NCBI RefSeq assembly: GCF_902686445.1
Contig: NC_062225.1
Location: 91,376,581-91,440,580, forward strand
Length of the DNA: 64,000 bases
Source: Sciurus carolinensis
Lineage: Eukaryota; Chordata; Mammalia; Rodentia; Sciuridae
Direction of reading: 5' to 3'
In this document: positions 42,591-55,910 of the stretch, piece after piece
Layout: every line of letters starts with the position of its first letter
How positions within the stretch are numbered: position 1 is the stretch's first letter
Program-made: the position numbers and the translations under genes
Notes under the pieces: generated by a model
Seen by the model: only the letters and a program-made list of their open reading frames with translations
What the model was told of the DNA's origin: nothing
Databases searched by the model: none

Positions 42591-45454
42591 CATGACTTCA
42601 GAATCTCAAGTAATTCCCATTTCATTTAATTAAAAGAGGTATAAAAGTGTGTGCGTGTGTGAGTGTGTGTAGGACCATCTCTGAGTGCTTTGCTCAGCTC
42701 TTAGCACTGATTTATGAGGAGTGCCCTCAAGTCAGAGAGCACAGAGAAGACGAGTGGGATTTCCAGGGGTTGGGAAGTCTCAGCCTGTGGGCCCTATTCC
42801 ACCTGCAGCTCCTGCACAGGAGGACAGTGAGGGAGAGGCATGGAAACTGCCTTCAAGTGCTGGTGAAACCTGACTTGCTAGAGGGCTTAGGCTCATTCTA
42901 AGTAGCCTCACGGAGAAGACAGATACCCAGTGCATGGGAGGTACAGGAAATTAGACCAGACACAGCTTTTGATAGAATCCCTAACCATGAAACTTTCCAT
43001 GAGATTAGTAGCTCTCTCTCATTGAATATGCATGCGGGCTGTTCCCTTTTAGCATTCTGGACAGGCCACACTGCTGCCTCCCCCATCGCTCAGGGACACA
43101 CGGGCAGGGCACGGTAGATAATTGATAACAAACGGATCCTGGACTGGTTTTGTTGACCGATCAGCGTCCGGTCTGCTCGTCCACCCTAGCTTCCCTCGTG
43201 CTTCCCTCTTCTCCCAGAGGGAGTCCTGGCGGAGAGCTGAGGGGAGCGGGAGCGGGGGCGTGGTGTTGCTCCCGGACAGCGTGGGAGGTCAGCAGGGCCG
43301 ACTGTGTCCCTGAGAGCATCGCTGTTCTCCAGAGGAATCTCTGGGCTGCTCAGGTGGCCTCTCCTCCCTGACCACTCAGGCCAGTGGCAGTGCCTGGTGC
43401 TCGTGTGTCCAGCATCCCTTCCAAACCAAAATGACCAATTTAAAACCATTCCTTTAAAGACGCTCCTCAGAGCCTCCTAATCTGAGTGTGCTCTGTTGCT
43501 TCTCTTGGTTTGCTGACGGCTCAGTGGATGAAGCCAACCTGCAAAACAGTCTGTCCCTCAGGGGACCAAGGCTGGGGCAGGGCTCTGCTGCCCTGAGCAC
43601 GTGTGTGGCCCTCTCCACCAGGAAAGGAAAGGGAAGTGTGAAAGAGTGTGTGTGAGCCAGACCTGGAATGGCCACGGGTTCACGTCCCACGTCCAGAACT
43701 TGGCCACGTGGCCTCGCGGGACTGAGAGCCGGCTGCAAGAGCAGCCCAGCCCCAGCCGACGCGCGGGAGGATGAAGGAGACTGTGGGGACCGGCCTCACT
43801 GGCACTGACTGTGACACCGAAGCCGTCGTCCACTCCCAATGGGTCCCCTTCGGTCAGTCAGCACTATAAAGACCCAAGTCAGGTCAAAGTGAGCCTCTGC
43901 CCAGGCACCTGCTGCAGGGGTAGAATGGCCAGTCTCCGGCCGCTGCATCCGTTCTCATCACGTACCAGGCCATTTTGTGCAGACTGGAAACCTGTTGGCA
44001 GCCAGGCCTTTCTGCACCTGCAAGGAGGGCGGACCACCTGGATGCTGGGAGGCTGCTCCTGGGGTTTCAGGCTTGCTCCGCTCTGTCAGTAGCACTGACT
44101 CATCCCTCGATTTGAAGGCACGTGAGTCTGTACCTAGACAGAGCTGAAAACCACCTGAAAATGGTGGTTAATAAAAAAGTAGACAGGTGTGGTGTTGGGG
44201 AAAACATAATGATGTCCTCGCACAAATATAGGAAGTTTCTGAGGAAAAACAAGTTTAATGAAAACCTCCTAGACGGACAGCTGTGCTGCAGTGAACTAAG
44301 CGGTATCTCCACACGTGTAGTGAGAGCCACGCCGGAGGTCACCTCAGATGAAGCCGCACAGATGGGTGGCTGCAGAAAGCTGGGGTCGTGGTCATGCTGG
44401 TGTCTGCCAGGCCTTTTCTATCAGAAGACATGCCAAGTCTCAGCAGATGAGTGTGCTGAGCCCGGCCGAGAGAGGCCTGGAAGTCACACCATGCGCGGTC
44501 CACAGACGTCCCTGACGGGGAAGGAGCACGATCCAGCCCTCTCGCCCACGCGTGGAGCGACTCTGGTTTCCTTCAGGCTCTGAAGGTCCCTGTGGGGCTG
44601 TGGTGGCCAGACGCTTCAGGAATGACATGTCCGCTCCCTTGTGCCTCCCTCACTGCCCTTCTGAGGACTTGTCCTCAGGAAATCACTTGCACAAGAACCT
44701 GCGTCAGGCTGTGCAGTCAGCAGCCCACCTCGAGAGAGCCTGGTGCCTGAACCCCACCACAGAGACCACGCCGCTGGGCGGACTCCATCTGACCTCCCCG
44801 GCAACCCTCCCAGAGGGCTTCCAGGCAGGTGATCAGAGCTCCAGAGGCAGCTTGAGTGCACCTTTCACGCAACCCAGATGTGGGAGCTGCAGGATTGGTG
44901 ACCCTGAATTCAGCGGACCAGGGAATGGGCAGGTCAAGTAGGTGGTGACTGAGGGCAAAGCTGAAGGTCGTGTCTGCTCCAGAAGCTGAAGGCGGGACGT
45001 TACCTCAGACAGCTTCTTTGGGGTGGAATGGGTGACGTGCTGCTTTAAAGATGAGACAGACTGCTATCAGCAACGGAGCTGGGAACGGCCGGGGAGACCT
45101 CGGCTCGCTGCACACGAGGCGCAACAGCCTCCATCCGATCTGCAGATCCCAGAACCAGCGGACAGAAGAAAGACTGAGGTGCTCCCACTGGGAGGTGAGG
45201 GCTCTGTTTCCAGGGAACACAGCAGTCAGGAGTGAAATCCACCTCGCCTGCCGTTCGCCGCCGGGCGGGACTCGGGCACGTGTTTGAACAGAGGGCAACT
45301 GAAAAGCCCCGGGGCCCACCTCTCGAGGTTTATCTATTTATTTGTTTTTTTCATATTAAGCTGGTTTTATTTATAGGGAGGGAGAAGGGGGCCATGGCTG
45401 ATGTTCTAGAATCCCACGAAGTGAGCATGCCCTACATCTTTTGTAGGTTAAGGT
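42591..45454. other. GC-rich unique DNA, no supported gene
   Basis: No repeat is recognised. A short GTGTGTGCGTGTGTGAGTGT stretch lies at about 42648-42670. Many overlapping frames occur on both strands (up to 153 codons, 44122-44583 plus) without recognisable domains. A CpG-containing patch lies at 43120-43320. Confidence 0.45.
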
Positions 45455-45825
45455 CTCTCTCTCTCTTTTTTTAAATTAAGATCTTTTTTATGTTTACAGA
45501 GTGCATTTTGATTCATTGTACACAAATGGGGTACAACTTTTCATTTCTATGGTTGTGCAGGATGTAGATTCACACCATTCATGTCATCATACATACACTT
45601 AGGGTAACACTGTTTCATTCTACTATTTTCTGTCCCCCACCCCGTCCCACCCCTTTTTCCTCTACACCATCCAAAGTTCCTTCATTCTTCTTTTCCCCCC
45701 ATCACCCCCCTCAGTTTATATTGTCATCCATTTATCAGAGAAAACATTTGGCCTTTGGTTATTTGGGCTTGGCCTATTTCACTTAGCATGATATTTTCCA
45801 ACTTCATCCATTTTTGAAGATAAAA
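45455..45825 (-). mobile_element. Squirrel-type L1 3' end, inverted
   Basis: It starts with a CT/T-rich tail region, then GATTCATTGTACACAAATGG, GGTACAACTTTTCATTTCTA, TGGTTGTGCAGGATGTAGAT and AGGGTAACACTGTTTCATTC (3' UTR). It then has TATCAGAGAAAACATTTGGC and ATTTCACTTAGCATGATATT (end of ORF2). It is the same 3' UTR as at 10820-11265 and 26925-27107. It breaks off inside ORF2, so it is a 5'-truncated dead copy. Confidence 0.93.
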
Positions 45826-46639
45826 GTTTTCTTTCTACAGAGAGGATGGAGTAACGAGGCTACCCCGACCACCCTGGGTGGGGCTTCTCTAATTTGGATG
45901 CTGCAGCTGGAGGTAAGCTCTTCTCCCCTTACTTTCCTTGTTGGAATCAATTCCAAGAGGGTAGAAGGGCCTGGAGTGAGACAGCTGCGACTTAGCTTGT
46001 GTAACCCGGAATCGTTGGGTAGGAGAGCAAAACCTGCGCCAAGCTGTGCTCACAAGGTGGACTAACATTGTGCACTTTTCATATTTTACTTTTGAAATCT
46101 GTCAAAATAGGAAGGATTTTGTTTTATTTATTTCAGGAAAGCGATAGATCTTTGAAAGGAACCAAGTATACAATTTGAGATTAAGTGGTGTGCATGTTTG
46201 GGATATAAATGAATTTTTATCCTTTTCCTTCTTTTGGCAGGAACTTGGTCTATTTAGAAATAATATCAAGAAGAGCTAAAGAAATATTTTATGATTGGAA
46301 CAAAATGATTATTTTCACGTATGTTGCATATTTAGAAAAGTTAGTCCACATTTAGCTTTAGGAGGCAGAGAAATTCTGTGTAGAAAGAAATTCATCTACA
46401 GGCCTCGGTGGATACTTTTTCTTGGCCAATTCTGTGGTGCATGCAACTTGATGACTGTGAAGTCAATTTCAGATGTTTCACTGCATCCTATAAACATCTT
46501 GGTTTGCTGCTCTGTACACAGTCCTGATCTTCCTTCTCTTTGTTTCTCGGCCATTTCAGTTCCATCTGAGAAACTGCCTGTCCACACCTGTTCAAACAGA
46601 CCCTTGTGTTTCTGGACTTCTCTGCCTCCACAAAAGTCT
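45826..46639. other. Unique non-coding DNA
   Basis: Nothing recognised beyond short open frames on both strands. Confidence 0.45.
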
Positions 46640-46790
46640 GCGACTGTCAAAAGCGTCCTTCTCCCCGTTCACCTGCAGACTCCTTGAGGGCGTGGAGTGA
46701 CTCTGCTCATCTTTCATCCTTTAAATGTGGCCTGAGGTCTGGGATGGAATCCATGCTAAACATGCTCTTTGAGTTAGTGAATGAAAGATC
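46640..46790 (+). repeat. L2 LINE 3' end remnant
   Basis: CAGACTCCTTGAGGGCGTGG, CTCATCTTTCATCC and GAGTTAGTGAATGAAAG fit the end of the ancient L2 LINE (CTCCTTGAGGGCAGGGA ... TTGTTGAATGAATGAA). It is diverged. Confidence 0.6.
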
Positions 46791-47404
46791 GAGAGAGGGA
46801 AAGCTGATAGAGGGAGCAGAGTGGCGCTGGGGAGGCACAGCCGGAGGAGGCACGTTGGCATAGCAAGTGTCGCTTTCCAACTTGGGAATCTGGTCCCATG
46901 AATCTGAAAGAGGCAGTGCCCAGGGCGGCTTCGTCTGCACGCTCGCATACACCCCGACTCAAACTGGACTTTCTCCATAGCTGCGTATTTCCCCTCAAAG
47001 GCGCTGTGCCCTCTCTAGAGGTGATGCCACACCCAAGTGGTTTGTCACATATTGATAAAAGCTTAGTGGACATAAGTGGGGGCCACTTTTTGCATCAAAT
47101 GAGCTATGTGAAAAACAGAGAGCACCTAGATAGGAAATACAAGAGAGGAATATTTGTCTTCGATTGAGGAGTGACCAGCCGGACACATGAAGAGTGGTCA
47201 TGGAGAAAAGGGTGGGATGAGGGGAAGACCACGCGAGGTGAGGCACCAGGAGAGCCACAGTGCTCACAGGGACGAGTCGAGGGGACTGGAACAGTTCGTA
47301 CTCCAGAACACCCGTGCTTCTCAAGTGCATGCAACAACCTCCTAGGTGACCTTCCTGTCTTTGTCACATGGAGTCTCAGCACAGAAGCTAGAGAGAGCCT
47401 TCCA
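46791..47404. other. Unique non-coding DNA
   Basis: Nothing recognised. Confidence 0.45.
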
Positions 47405-47570
47405 CACGGGTCAGCTCACATCACTACTCTTTCTGCAATGCTTCCATCTCCCCCAGTGTCGAGGACAAGAGCCCAGACATCCTGCATGACATCCCCACCT
47501 CTGTCCCTCCTTCCGGCCTTGTCTCTGTTGCCCACCCAGCTCCAACCTGGCGACCTCCTTCCTGTGCCGG
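47405..47570 (+). repeat. Probable L2 LINE remnant
   Basis: GCAATGCTTCCATCTCCCCC, CATCCTGCATGACATCCCCA and TCTGTCCCTCCTTCCGGCC parallel the L2 segment AGTGGCTTCCCATTGCCCTC ... CCTGCATGACCTGGCCCC. It lies 600 bases after another L2 remnant. Confidence 0.45.
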
Positions 47571-49051
47571 CGCAGTGTGCGTGAGCTGGAGAACGGCACC
47601 TGGCTGCGAACTGCCTTGGTGTCCCGCCACTGGCTGCAAGAGAGAGGAGATAGACAGGCTGCCTTCCTCCGTGGCCCCGAGAGCTGTGGGCAAGTCCATG
47701 CATTCAGCATGCATTCAGCAGTCTGGGCCATCGCACGCTGGTGTGCAGTCCGGAGAGCCTGAGAGACCATGCTTTGTCATTCTCTCCTTCCCCATTTCCA
47801 GCAGTGTGACTTGATCCTCAGTGTCTCTGATGTGGGGTGCACGTGTGGCCCTCCACTGGAGACGAGGGCTCACTTTGTGCTGCAGTGGCTCGTTGACACT
47901 CCCTTTGACCTTTTAAGCCATCCTCCTCCCCTCACTTCTGCGTGGAGACGCGTTCCTCTCCGGCCCTGCTCACCCTGTACCCTGCCGGAGGGGCCTGCAG
48001 CAGAGCCTTCGTCTCTGTCTTGCAGGGAGGTTAACGATGCATTGATGTTGCGGCCTGGCCCAGACTTCGTGTCTCCGCATCTCTTGGAGAAGACTGAGCG
48101 TCCTCTTAGGGATTTTCCGCAGCTAGTGCGGAGCTGAAGTGGAGAAGGAGCTGGCGTGTCCTCAGCCCCCCATCCAGGGGCAGCTGTACCATTCAGGCAG
48201 GCCCTGCCTTCTCAGCCCGGCTGCTGGCACTGCCTCTCTCCTCCTCTGACGCAGGACCTTGGCCACCCTCAGTCTTTGCTGGCTGTGGCAGATGATTGGC
48301 ACCAGGACAGCAAGAGCAGAGTCGCTGCTCAACACCCAGTTCTAGGGGGGGGTGTACCCATGTCTGGATTGTGAGCGGCTTGAGAAGCAAGCAGCAGCCC
48401 ATCAAGCATCTCAGTGTGGAGGACGCTGGTTGAGCCAGGCATCTGTCTTCATACTCCCGAAGCCAAGGGGGCGCATTTGGAATTTGCTCATAAAGACCTT
48501 GTTTTATCCAGACAACCCTGCTCTGCTAAACGTGCGCGTGCCCATTTGAGGATACGGCTTCCAGCACTCTAAAAGTGATTCTGCTTGTAAACCCTCATTG
48601 GATTCTTACACGATTGTGAGATGCTCCTTCGTGAGTTCTTTTGTGCCTGTGCACACCGGGGACTCCCCAGGGACAGTGATGGTCAACCTGACCTGTGCCC
48701 TTGCCAGTAACAGAGGCTGGGCAGTGAGGGACATACTCCTGCCCTGTTCTCAGCCCTGGGGCCTTTTATTACCTCATTTTGCAAGACCTCCTCTCCCTGT
48801 TCAGTGGTGCAGGTTCCCCTCAGAGAAAAGAAATGAATCAAGAAACCGCAGTTGGAGTGGAGCTTGCTTTCCCATTTCCAGGAGGGAGGGTGGCATATCA
48901 TCAGCTCCCAGATGCCAGGGTTTTCTACCCTGACCAAAACCCAGAGCTCAAGCAGAGATTTGTCCCACAAACTTTCATCACATCTGACTTAGTGGGCAAG
49001 AGGCAAGGACAGCAAAGATGACCTGTGGAACCAGTTTCCTCCACAGCAGGA
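47571..49051. other. GC-rich unique DNA
   Basis: No repeat or gene recognised. Overlapping frames lack domains. Confidence 0.45.
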
Positions 49052-49150
49052 CCTGAGCGTCTGTCCCCATCACCTGTGGGTATGGAAGGCCTGAGCGTCA
49101 GTCCCTGTCACCGGTGGGAAGTTGAGGGCCTCAGCACCTGTCCCTCTTCT
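49052..49150. repeat. Degenerate tandem repeat, about 38-39 bp, 2.5 copies
   Basis: CCTGAGCGTCTGTCCCCATC (49052), CCTGAGCGTCAGTCCCTGTC (49090) and CCTCAGCACCTGTCCC (49129) start successive units that also share a CACC(T/G)GTGGG segment. Confidence 0.8.
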
Positions 49151-52100
49151 AAATGTTCTCCTGGTCCTACTCCGAGGCCGTGATCCAAGGCCTTCCGACT
49201 GGCCGACTTTGCCACTTTGTTTTTCGTCCTCACTTCCCTTACATCAAAACTGGGAAGTCCCAATGCCACCATTTCCTTCTATCTGTGCTCATGTTGAAAC
49301 TTTGGAGTGGACCTTCTCTTTCTTACCTTCTGCCTTTATTGGCAGTCCTCCTGGGTCCAGAGCTACAGCTTGACCTTGACACCCACATCTCTCTCTTCAG
49401 TTTGGAGGTCGCTGTCCTTTCTCTGCTGTCCAATGGTGCTGCGTTTTCTGCACTCATTTCCTCTGTCTGTTGTCCACTTGATTGTACGTGTTTTTGTTTC
49501 TTAGAGAACGCTGCTAAGGACAGGACCTCCTGTCTCCTTCACAGACCTGGTCGCTAACTGTTCCCGTCACTAGCACCTGAGGGTGGACTGGACCCAGGAA
49601 TGACTATGCACCTCTTTTATCCTGTCTTCCAGCACCCGAGAGGCAGACGCTAGAGGAGGAAGCTTCTGAGACCCTCCTGCTCCGCAATCTCAGGATTGTG
49701 TCCATCTGTCCACACCCTTCATCTCTTCTTTCCATTCACATTGGTGGATTTTAAGAAAAGCACATTAAGCATACATGCAAAATTTTATAAACAGATTTTT
49801 CTAGACTTATCTATATAAAAGAATCTTCATACAAGTGTAAAGTCCTCTGAGGTTCTGGCTTCTATTACCAGGATTAGTAAGAATTTCATTCTTATATTTC
49901 AGAAATGCTTCTGATATGTATTTATCCACAAACTCAAAGCCTTGTGCTTATAATGTTAAACTCATCCCCCATTGTCTCAGTGTCTTGAATCATGCATTGA
50001 TTTTTATATAAAAATTTAATTTATTGTCTACAAATGCAACGTCCCCTTTCTTCTCTATGAGCCTGCAAAACCAGGTAGCGTCCTGTGGCTGGAGGAGGAA
50101 AGGGTGTGGAAGCTCCTGTTCCCTCCTGTCTGTGTGGCCCTGTCCTGTGGGTCTGCAGCTTCTCCTTACCGTAAAGGTTCAAGCTGCGCTGAAACCTGCT
50201 GAATATTTACACTCCTGTGAGCCTCGGAGACGAGGCATCCCTCAAGTCCATTACCTCACCCCGTCTGTGAATCAGCACCACCAGATCAGGATGAGATCAT
50301 GTTTAAAGGAAGATGTGAGGCACTCAGGTTCTGGGAAGCGGCTGGGATGGGGGAGAGCCCTGTCATGATGTGAGGCATTTCGTCAAACCTTTTGACACAG
50401 AGAACTGTGAGCAGCCCTTACTGGGGCTTCGTGCATTTCCGTTCATGGGATTTGCATGATAATTGCTGCAGAGTCGTCCCTGGATCAAAACTTGCAACGT
50501 ACGTCAGGATACATCAAGGCAAAGAAATCACATCAGGGCAGCTGGAAGAAACGACTCAGGCAGCACACTTCATACACCCTCCCCCTGAAGAAGTCCTCAG
50601 GGCTCATAAAACAAGATTTCCAGCACGCTGTGTCTTCCAGCAACAATTTTAGCACATGTACTTGGTACCTAGGAGGTCCTGAATAATCTGCTTCTCTTGG
50701 TGAGGCTGCAGATGTTCCTGAGTGAGCCACATGGGGTCATCTGTGTTGGTCACCCTTCACCAGACCTCAGGGATGGTGAGCATGCAGCCCGGCTTATTTT
50801 CCATTCCTCTTTTACTCTAAGTCCAAACCATCAAACCCCATCACTCTTCTTGAATCAAGTCATCTTGGCTCCTTTGCAGAAGCTACCAGTCTGAGGATAA
50901 ATGTAGATTCTGGCTCTTGGGGAGAGGGCAGGAAAATGCAGTTATTTTCAAAACTCACCCACCAGGGATTAAGGTGTTTATGTTGAAACTCACTAGGATT
51001 CTGGAGCTTTCATTGGTTAGAGGACCTTTCTAGCCCTTCCTCCTAATCTCTCCTCAGCGGTGGTGTGGAGCAGCTCCCTGCTCATCCCTGTGCCTCTCTC
51101 CACGCCGCTCTCTGCTCCACCCAGACCTGCACAGCTTATGATGCTGCCCTCTGTCTGTGGCTCACCAAGGCCAGAGCTAGTGCTGCACTGCAGAGGGGGA
51201 CGGATAGACGGGGCGTCATCCTGCATTCCACATGCCAGCCCTCGAAAGGCGGGTAGGTGTGTTCCACCCAGGTTAGGTCCTCTACCCAGTCAGATATAAC
51301 TTAACAGTAGTCGCCACATTTTTTAAACTTCAGAGTTACTGGGCATGGTCATGTTTGTTAAGTTTGACTCTGCTTGGTGGCTCTTGTGCAGGACTTCCCT
51401 GACAAGTAGCCGTCATGTACCTCTGCATGGGCGCACATTAGGTGCTGGTGTGTGACAGAAGGGGGCTGCTGGATCTCCTCCTCTGGATGCCATGTGCTGT
51501 GCCCTGATGGGGGTTGGACTTGAGCCCTTCCTGTGGACCACGGTCTTGACCCTGAGCAGATGAATGCTCTCAAAAGATGGCAGCTGCTCTATCTGCATCT
51601 GGCAGAGCTGCTCCTGCCATGTTGTCCACCGAACTAAGCAGGACCGTCAGTCTCAGGTGAGAGGGCCACCCCTAAGCCGGGTCCAGGCCTCTGCCAGGGC
51701 CAGCATGCAGCAATGGTGGCAGGTCTGGATTGGGGAGAGGAGGCTGGGCAGGGTCCAGGGAGTCAGACTGCCAGGAAGCCCTCCCAAGGGGGTGGCAGGA
51801 AGTGGGGAGGTGACCTGAGGCTCCAGGCCCCTAGGGCAAGCTCTATTGTACCATCAGATTTCATTTCAAACACAATTCCACAGACAAAATTATTAAGAAC
51901 TTGAAAACAGTGACCACAGAGCATTGAAACCGAGTGCTGGGTTTGTCTGAGCGCTGAGCCTTATGCAGCCAGGAGCCCCACAGGGTGCAGCCGGGCTCTT
52001 TGTGGGTGTGAGCAAGCGCTGTTGGAGCCAGCTAGCTGCTGGAGATGCTGACCACAGGGACTTGTCCCCATCAGAGGCAGGCAGGCTCACCTCCTGGGCT

Positions 52101-52810
52101 TCAGACTGGCTCTTTATAAACCGGGACCGTGACAGCACCGGTCTCCCGGGGCCAGGGTGAGGACGAGGGCCCAGACACCGAGCTGGGTGCTTGCCTCTTC
52201 TGTTGCCGGCACTGCCATTGGCTGCCCTTTTATGACCCCTTCTGCTGATAGAACACTGGTCTAGGAACTTGGTTCCTAAATCCCTATCAATGGCCATTCT
52301 TTTAAAAATTTTGTCACTACCAAATGGTAATTGATTAGAGAAGAGACGAAGTTGTTGGATATAAAGTATGTGCAAGGGGACTATGTTTGGACATTTGTGA
52401 GAAGTTACATAGAATGGAAGTCCACATTGCAGGAAAGAACAGCTCCGTGGACCTGGAAAGTGGCCACTCCCTGTGACTTTCCCTGAGACATGGCTGCACT
52501 GGGCCCTGCGGGGGGGGCACTTGTCTGTGAAGCACCTGTGGCCAGCTTCCCAGCCTCTGTGCCTGCATCGCCTCCTTCAGAGCAAGGAGTCCCGCAGGAG
52601 ACGCTCCACACTCTCAGTCACGTAGCTCTGGCTCCATCAGAACCGAGCACATGAGCTAAATTAGGTGCTTAACAAACTGTGGGCCAGCTTGCTTTGCTGA
52701 TGTAGATCTATTAAAGTCCTCTCCAATGTTTATAATCTTACTTATAATTTTGTCCTTTTCATTTGACATTATGTTGTGAGTGACCTCAAACCTGTGATTT
52801 TTATGTATTA
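49151..52810. other. Unique non-coding DNA, no supported gene
   Basis: Mixed composition. AT-rich at 49740-50030, otherwise GC-rich. No recognised repeat, RNA gene or exon. Frames of up to 160 codons (51893-52375 minus) have no family resemblance. Confidence 0.45.
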
Positions 52811-52909
52811 TTATTTTTTTTTTATTAATTTATTTTGCAAAGCTGGGCATTGAACGTCGGGCCCTGGGGCTGCTAGGCAAGCTCTGTTCTCCTGAGTCAC
52901 AGCCCAGCC
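52811..52909 (-). mobile_element. ID-type SINE, inverted
   Basis: The T-rich start (inverted A tail) is followed by AAGCTGGGCATTGAACGTCG (complement of box B), GGGCTGCTAGGCAAGCTCTG and CTCCTGAGTCACAGCCCAGC (complement of box A and element start). It is moderately diverged. Confidence 0.85.
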
Positions 52910-54334
52910 GACAGCCCACTCACCTGCTGGTGGACTGTTTATATTGCAGACGTTGCCACTCAGTATTCTGTGTTTCGTTCTGTCTTGCTCATAGTGGATG
53001 CTTAGCGACCTATTCTGGTGATGTGTCATTCATGTCACTAGTCTAGAAAAGTCACAGTCCTTGTTGCCACTGATGGATACATTTGGACTGACTTCTACTG
53101 TGTTGGTTTAGTTCTCCCAGTTTCTGCCTTTCTTCCAGTGCCTTCTCTTGACCCAGGGCTTCCTCTGCTGCCTCCTCCTGCTGGCCTCCTACTCTTTACT
53201 TTCAGGCTTATCTTTATGCTGTGGACTTGCCCCACTGGCTATTGTTTTTGCTTGTGATTAAGGTATTTTAGTCCTTCAACCTTCCTTCTGACTTTGCTTT
53301 TGCAACTTGTGGAAAACCTGATCCCACTGTATTATTGTTTAGAGTTTTGTTTTGGGTCTTTTATAAGCAGAATTTTCTTCCTTGGGACAGTGCATTAAGT
53401 ACAGGCACGATCTTCTCACATGGCTGCTTTGTAAACCCCAGGCCTTTGCCTGTACTTACCTTTCCTGGAGGAAGTACAAGGCGCTCTTTTCCCATTCTCT
53501 TGGTGGGAGTGCAGTTGAGGGCAGGGGAGCAGAGGGCGGGCAAGACCGCGGTCAGCATGCGTTGGAAAATGTGTTCATTTTGCACTTACCCTTTCAAAAC
53601 TCCAGTCTGAACTTTAAATAAAACTGGCGGAGAGATGAGAAAGATAATAAGTTCATGAGTGATTTCAAACCCTGCTCCTGGTGCATTTTGATAGTCATTC
53701 CAAGTTTTCTAAGTGTCTACATCCATGTGTGCTCCCCGGTGCTGTGGCCCAGGCTTTGAGCTCTCTATGTGTGTGGCCGTGGGCTCTTCACAGAGGCTCC
53801 TTCGTCCTGACTCCTCCTTCCCTGCATTATTCTTACTCCTTCTTTGATGCTTGGTTTTCGCCTTCATGAGATATTCCCAGATCCCGTTGCTGTGGCATGA
53901 GAATTAATTGCACACACGACTCTTGGAGGATAGGGCTTTCCACTGTAAGATGGCGTTTCTCCATTTGGTCTGACATCTATCATTCCTGGCGAGAAGTTTA
54001 CTGTCAGTCTAATTGCTATTCTCCACAGAGAATTTATTTGTATTTATTGTATTGTGTGTACTATCTAATAAGAATTATATTTTTCTTGAATGCTTTTTAA
54101 AACTTAGTAATTATTTCTTATTCTCCCTCTACTATCACCTTCATTCCTTCCTGGGATTTGCATTAGGTAAACATTGGAGACATTTCTTCCATCATTGGAC
54201 TTACTCTTCATTTTCTTCCACCAATATTCACTAAAAACATAAGAACCTCATTGCTTGTCTGTGCTGCTTTCACAAAGGATAAACTGGCCCTGTTTCACTT
54301 GCAAACTCTTTCCAGTCCTCAGTGTGACCCACTT
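52910..54334. other. Unique non-coding DNA
   Basis: Pyrimidine-rich on the plus strand. No gene or repeat is recognised. Confidence 0.45.
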
Positions 54335-54910
54335 GCAGTAGGCAGAATTCTGAGAATGCCCTCCCGCCCCCTGTGACCTTGGTCTTGTCAGTCCTGTCCC
54401 CTGTGAGTTTGAAAGAGGCCTGTGCACATGGGGAGACAGAACGTGGTTGTGTGGCACATTCTGAGGACAAAGGGAGTGAGTCCGAGCAGCTCAGCCTGGT
54501 CACGTGAGCCCTGGAGAGGCAGAGTTTCCTCTGGTCCTCACTAGGATCAGATGGCAAAGGGATTTGAAGTCTGAGACAGCCTTGGCCTGGCATCCCTGCT
54601 TCAGAGATGGATGAGGCCACACCCGGGGCACACCGGCAGCCCTGCCGCAGAGTGATGTCACATCTCCTGGAAGGAAACACATGGCAACAGGGACTGGATT
54701 TTGCCAAGAACCTGGTTGACCTTGGAGGTAGACATTTCACTAGAACTTTCCCTGGAGAGCCAGCCTGTGAACATACTGGTCTTTTCTTGTGATTCCTCAG
54801 CAGAGAAGCCAGTGCACCCTGCTGGACATCTGACTCGGGAGGAAGCAGGGGTTGTCCAAAGCAGCTAAGCCTGTGTTGGTGTGTTGTGTAGCAGTAGAAA
54901 ATGAGTGTGC
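54335..54910 (+). mobile_element. Ancient LTR-like repeat
   Basis: It starts GCAGTAGGCAGAATTCTGAG and AATGCCC, and continues with GTGACCTTGGTCTTGTCAGT, GATGAGGCCACACCCGGGGC and GCCAAGAACCTGGTTGACC. It ends CTAAGCCTGTGTTGGTGTGT and GTGTAGCAGTAGAAAATGAG. The end matches the CTAAGTTTTGGGGTAATTTGTTACGCAGCAATAGATAAC pattern of an old mammalian retroviral-type LTR. The subfamily is not named. Non-coding. Confidence 0.65.
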
Positions 54911-55734
54911 TATCTACTAGTCTTTAAATTCAGTGTCTACTTTTCCCTCCTTAAATTTGTACTTAGCACTTTTACAGAGTCACTTTATAGTCTGATAAAT
55001 CCTGCCTGCTTTGTGTAACAAGACCTGTATTTGTGTGACAGAAGTTGAGTTCCCTTTTAACATCTGGCCATGTTTACTCCAAGGCCAAACTTGCCTGGAA
55101 GTTTCATTCTGTCCGGGTGAACCCCTGTCTCACAGTCTGCTCTGTGTTCTCCTTATTAACCCACTTTTGCTCTGTCCTGGTAACTTGGTCCCTGGCTCGT
55201 GTAGAGTTGAGTCACTGCATCTCTTGTCCATGTCCCTTTGTGGTTTTCCTCTCCTGCCTGCAGACTTGTCACAGTGCCTGCTGGGCCCAGTAGCTCTGTC
55301 TGGACCCACGTCTCACAGGAGTGCTTTGTGGGTCAGCCTCAGCCTTCTCCTGGGGCCTCCCCGGATCATGCCAGTGAGCCAGTGGAACGTTGGCTCAGCT
55401 CCGTGTGGCAGAATTGCCCACGCCTGCCTGCTCTCTGCAGCCTTTAAAGCCATTGCTGCAGGTGGAATTGGCAGCCAGCTTTGGCTTTCAGGTCCCGGTG
55501 CCAGTGAGGAAAACTTCCCAGCAGCCGGCAGCAGAGACAAGCCTGGGGAGAAGCCCCTGGGCCCTGCACACCTTGGCCAGCTTCCAAACGCAGGGTGTTA
55601 GCTCCACCTCTGCCGCCTCCTTGGACTTTCTACCTGGCTCCCTAGAATGCACAGAGGAAGGCTGGTCTCATGCTGATCTCTGCTAAGGCCCCTGCTAAGA
55701 GCCTCCAGCAGAAGAACGGGTCAGAGGTCAGCCT
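54911..55734. other. Unique DNA with a 196-codon frame of no recognised family
   Basis: The plus-strand frame at 55011-55601 is rich in Leu, Ser, Pro and Cys and has overlapping frames in other phases. No domain, splice context or start context marks it as a gene. Confidence 0.4.
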
Positions 55735-55910
55735 CCAGTGCCCTGGCAGCTAGAGTGCACGGTCATTTCATCTTGCTTTGATTTTCTCTTCTCCAAAACA
55801 GGGCTGATAATATCTGCCCTGCTTACTTTACAAGCCTGTCAAAAGAGCCAAGGGAGACAAAGTATCCCAAAGTGCTTTAAAAACTGTAGCCTCTGACAGA
55901 AACGTTAAGA
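55735..55910 (+). repeat. MIR-family SINE
   Basis: GATTTTCTCTTCTCCAAAAC, AGGGCTGATAATATCTGCCC, TGCTTACTTTACAAGCCTGT and CCCAAAGTGCTTTAAAAACT follow the MIR 3' half (TGTAAAATGGGGATAATAATACCTGCC ... GCGCTTTGAAAACTG). Confidence 0.78.

Noticed and set aside
55011..55601. 196-codon plus-strand frame beginning MCNKTCICVTEVEF
   Set aside because: Hydrophobic and Cys/Ser/Pro-rich, but without a recognised domain. Other phases are also open over the same interval, so it is not called as a gene.
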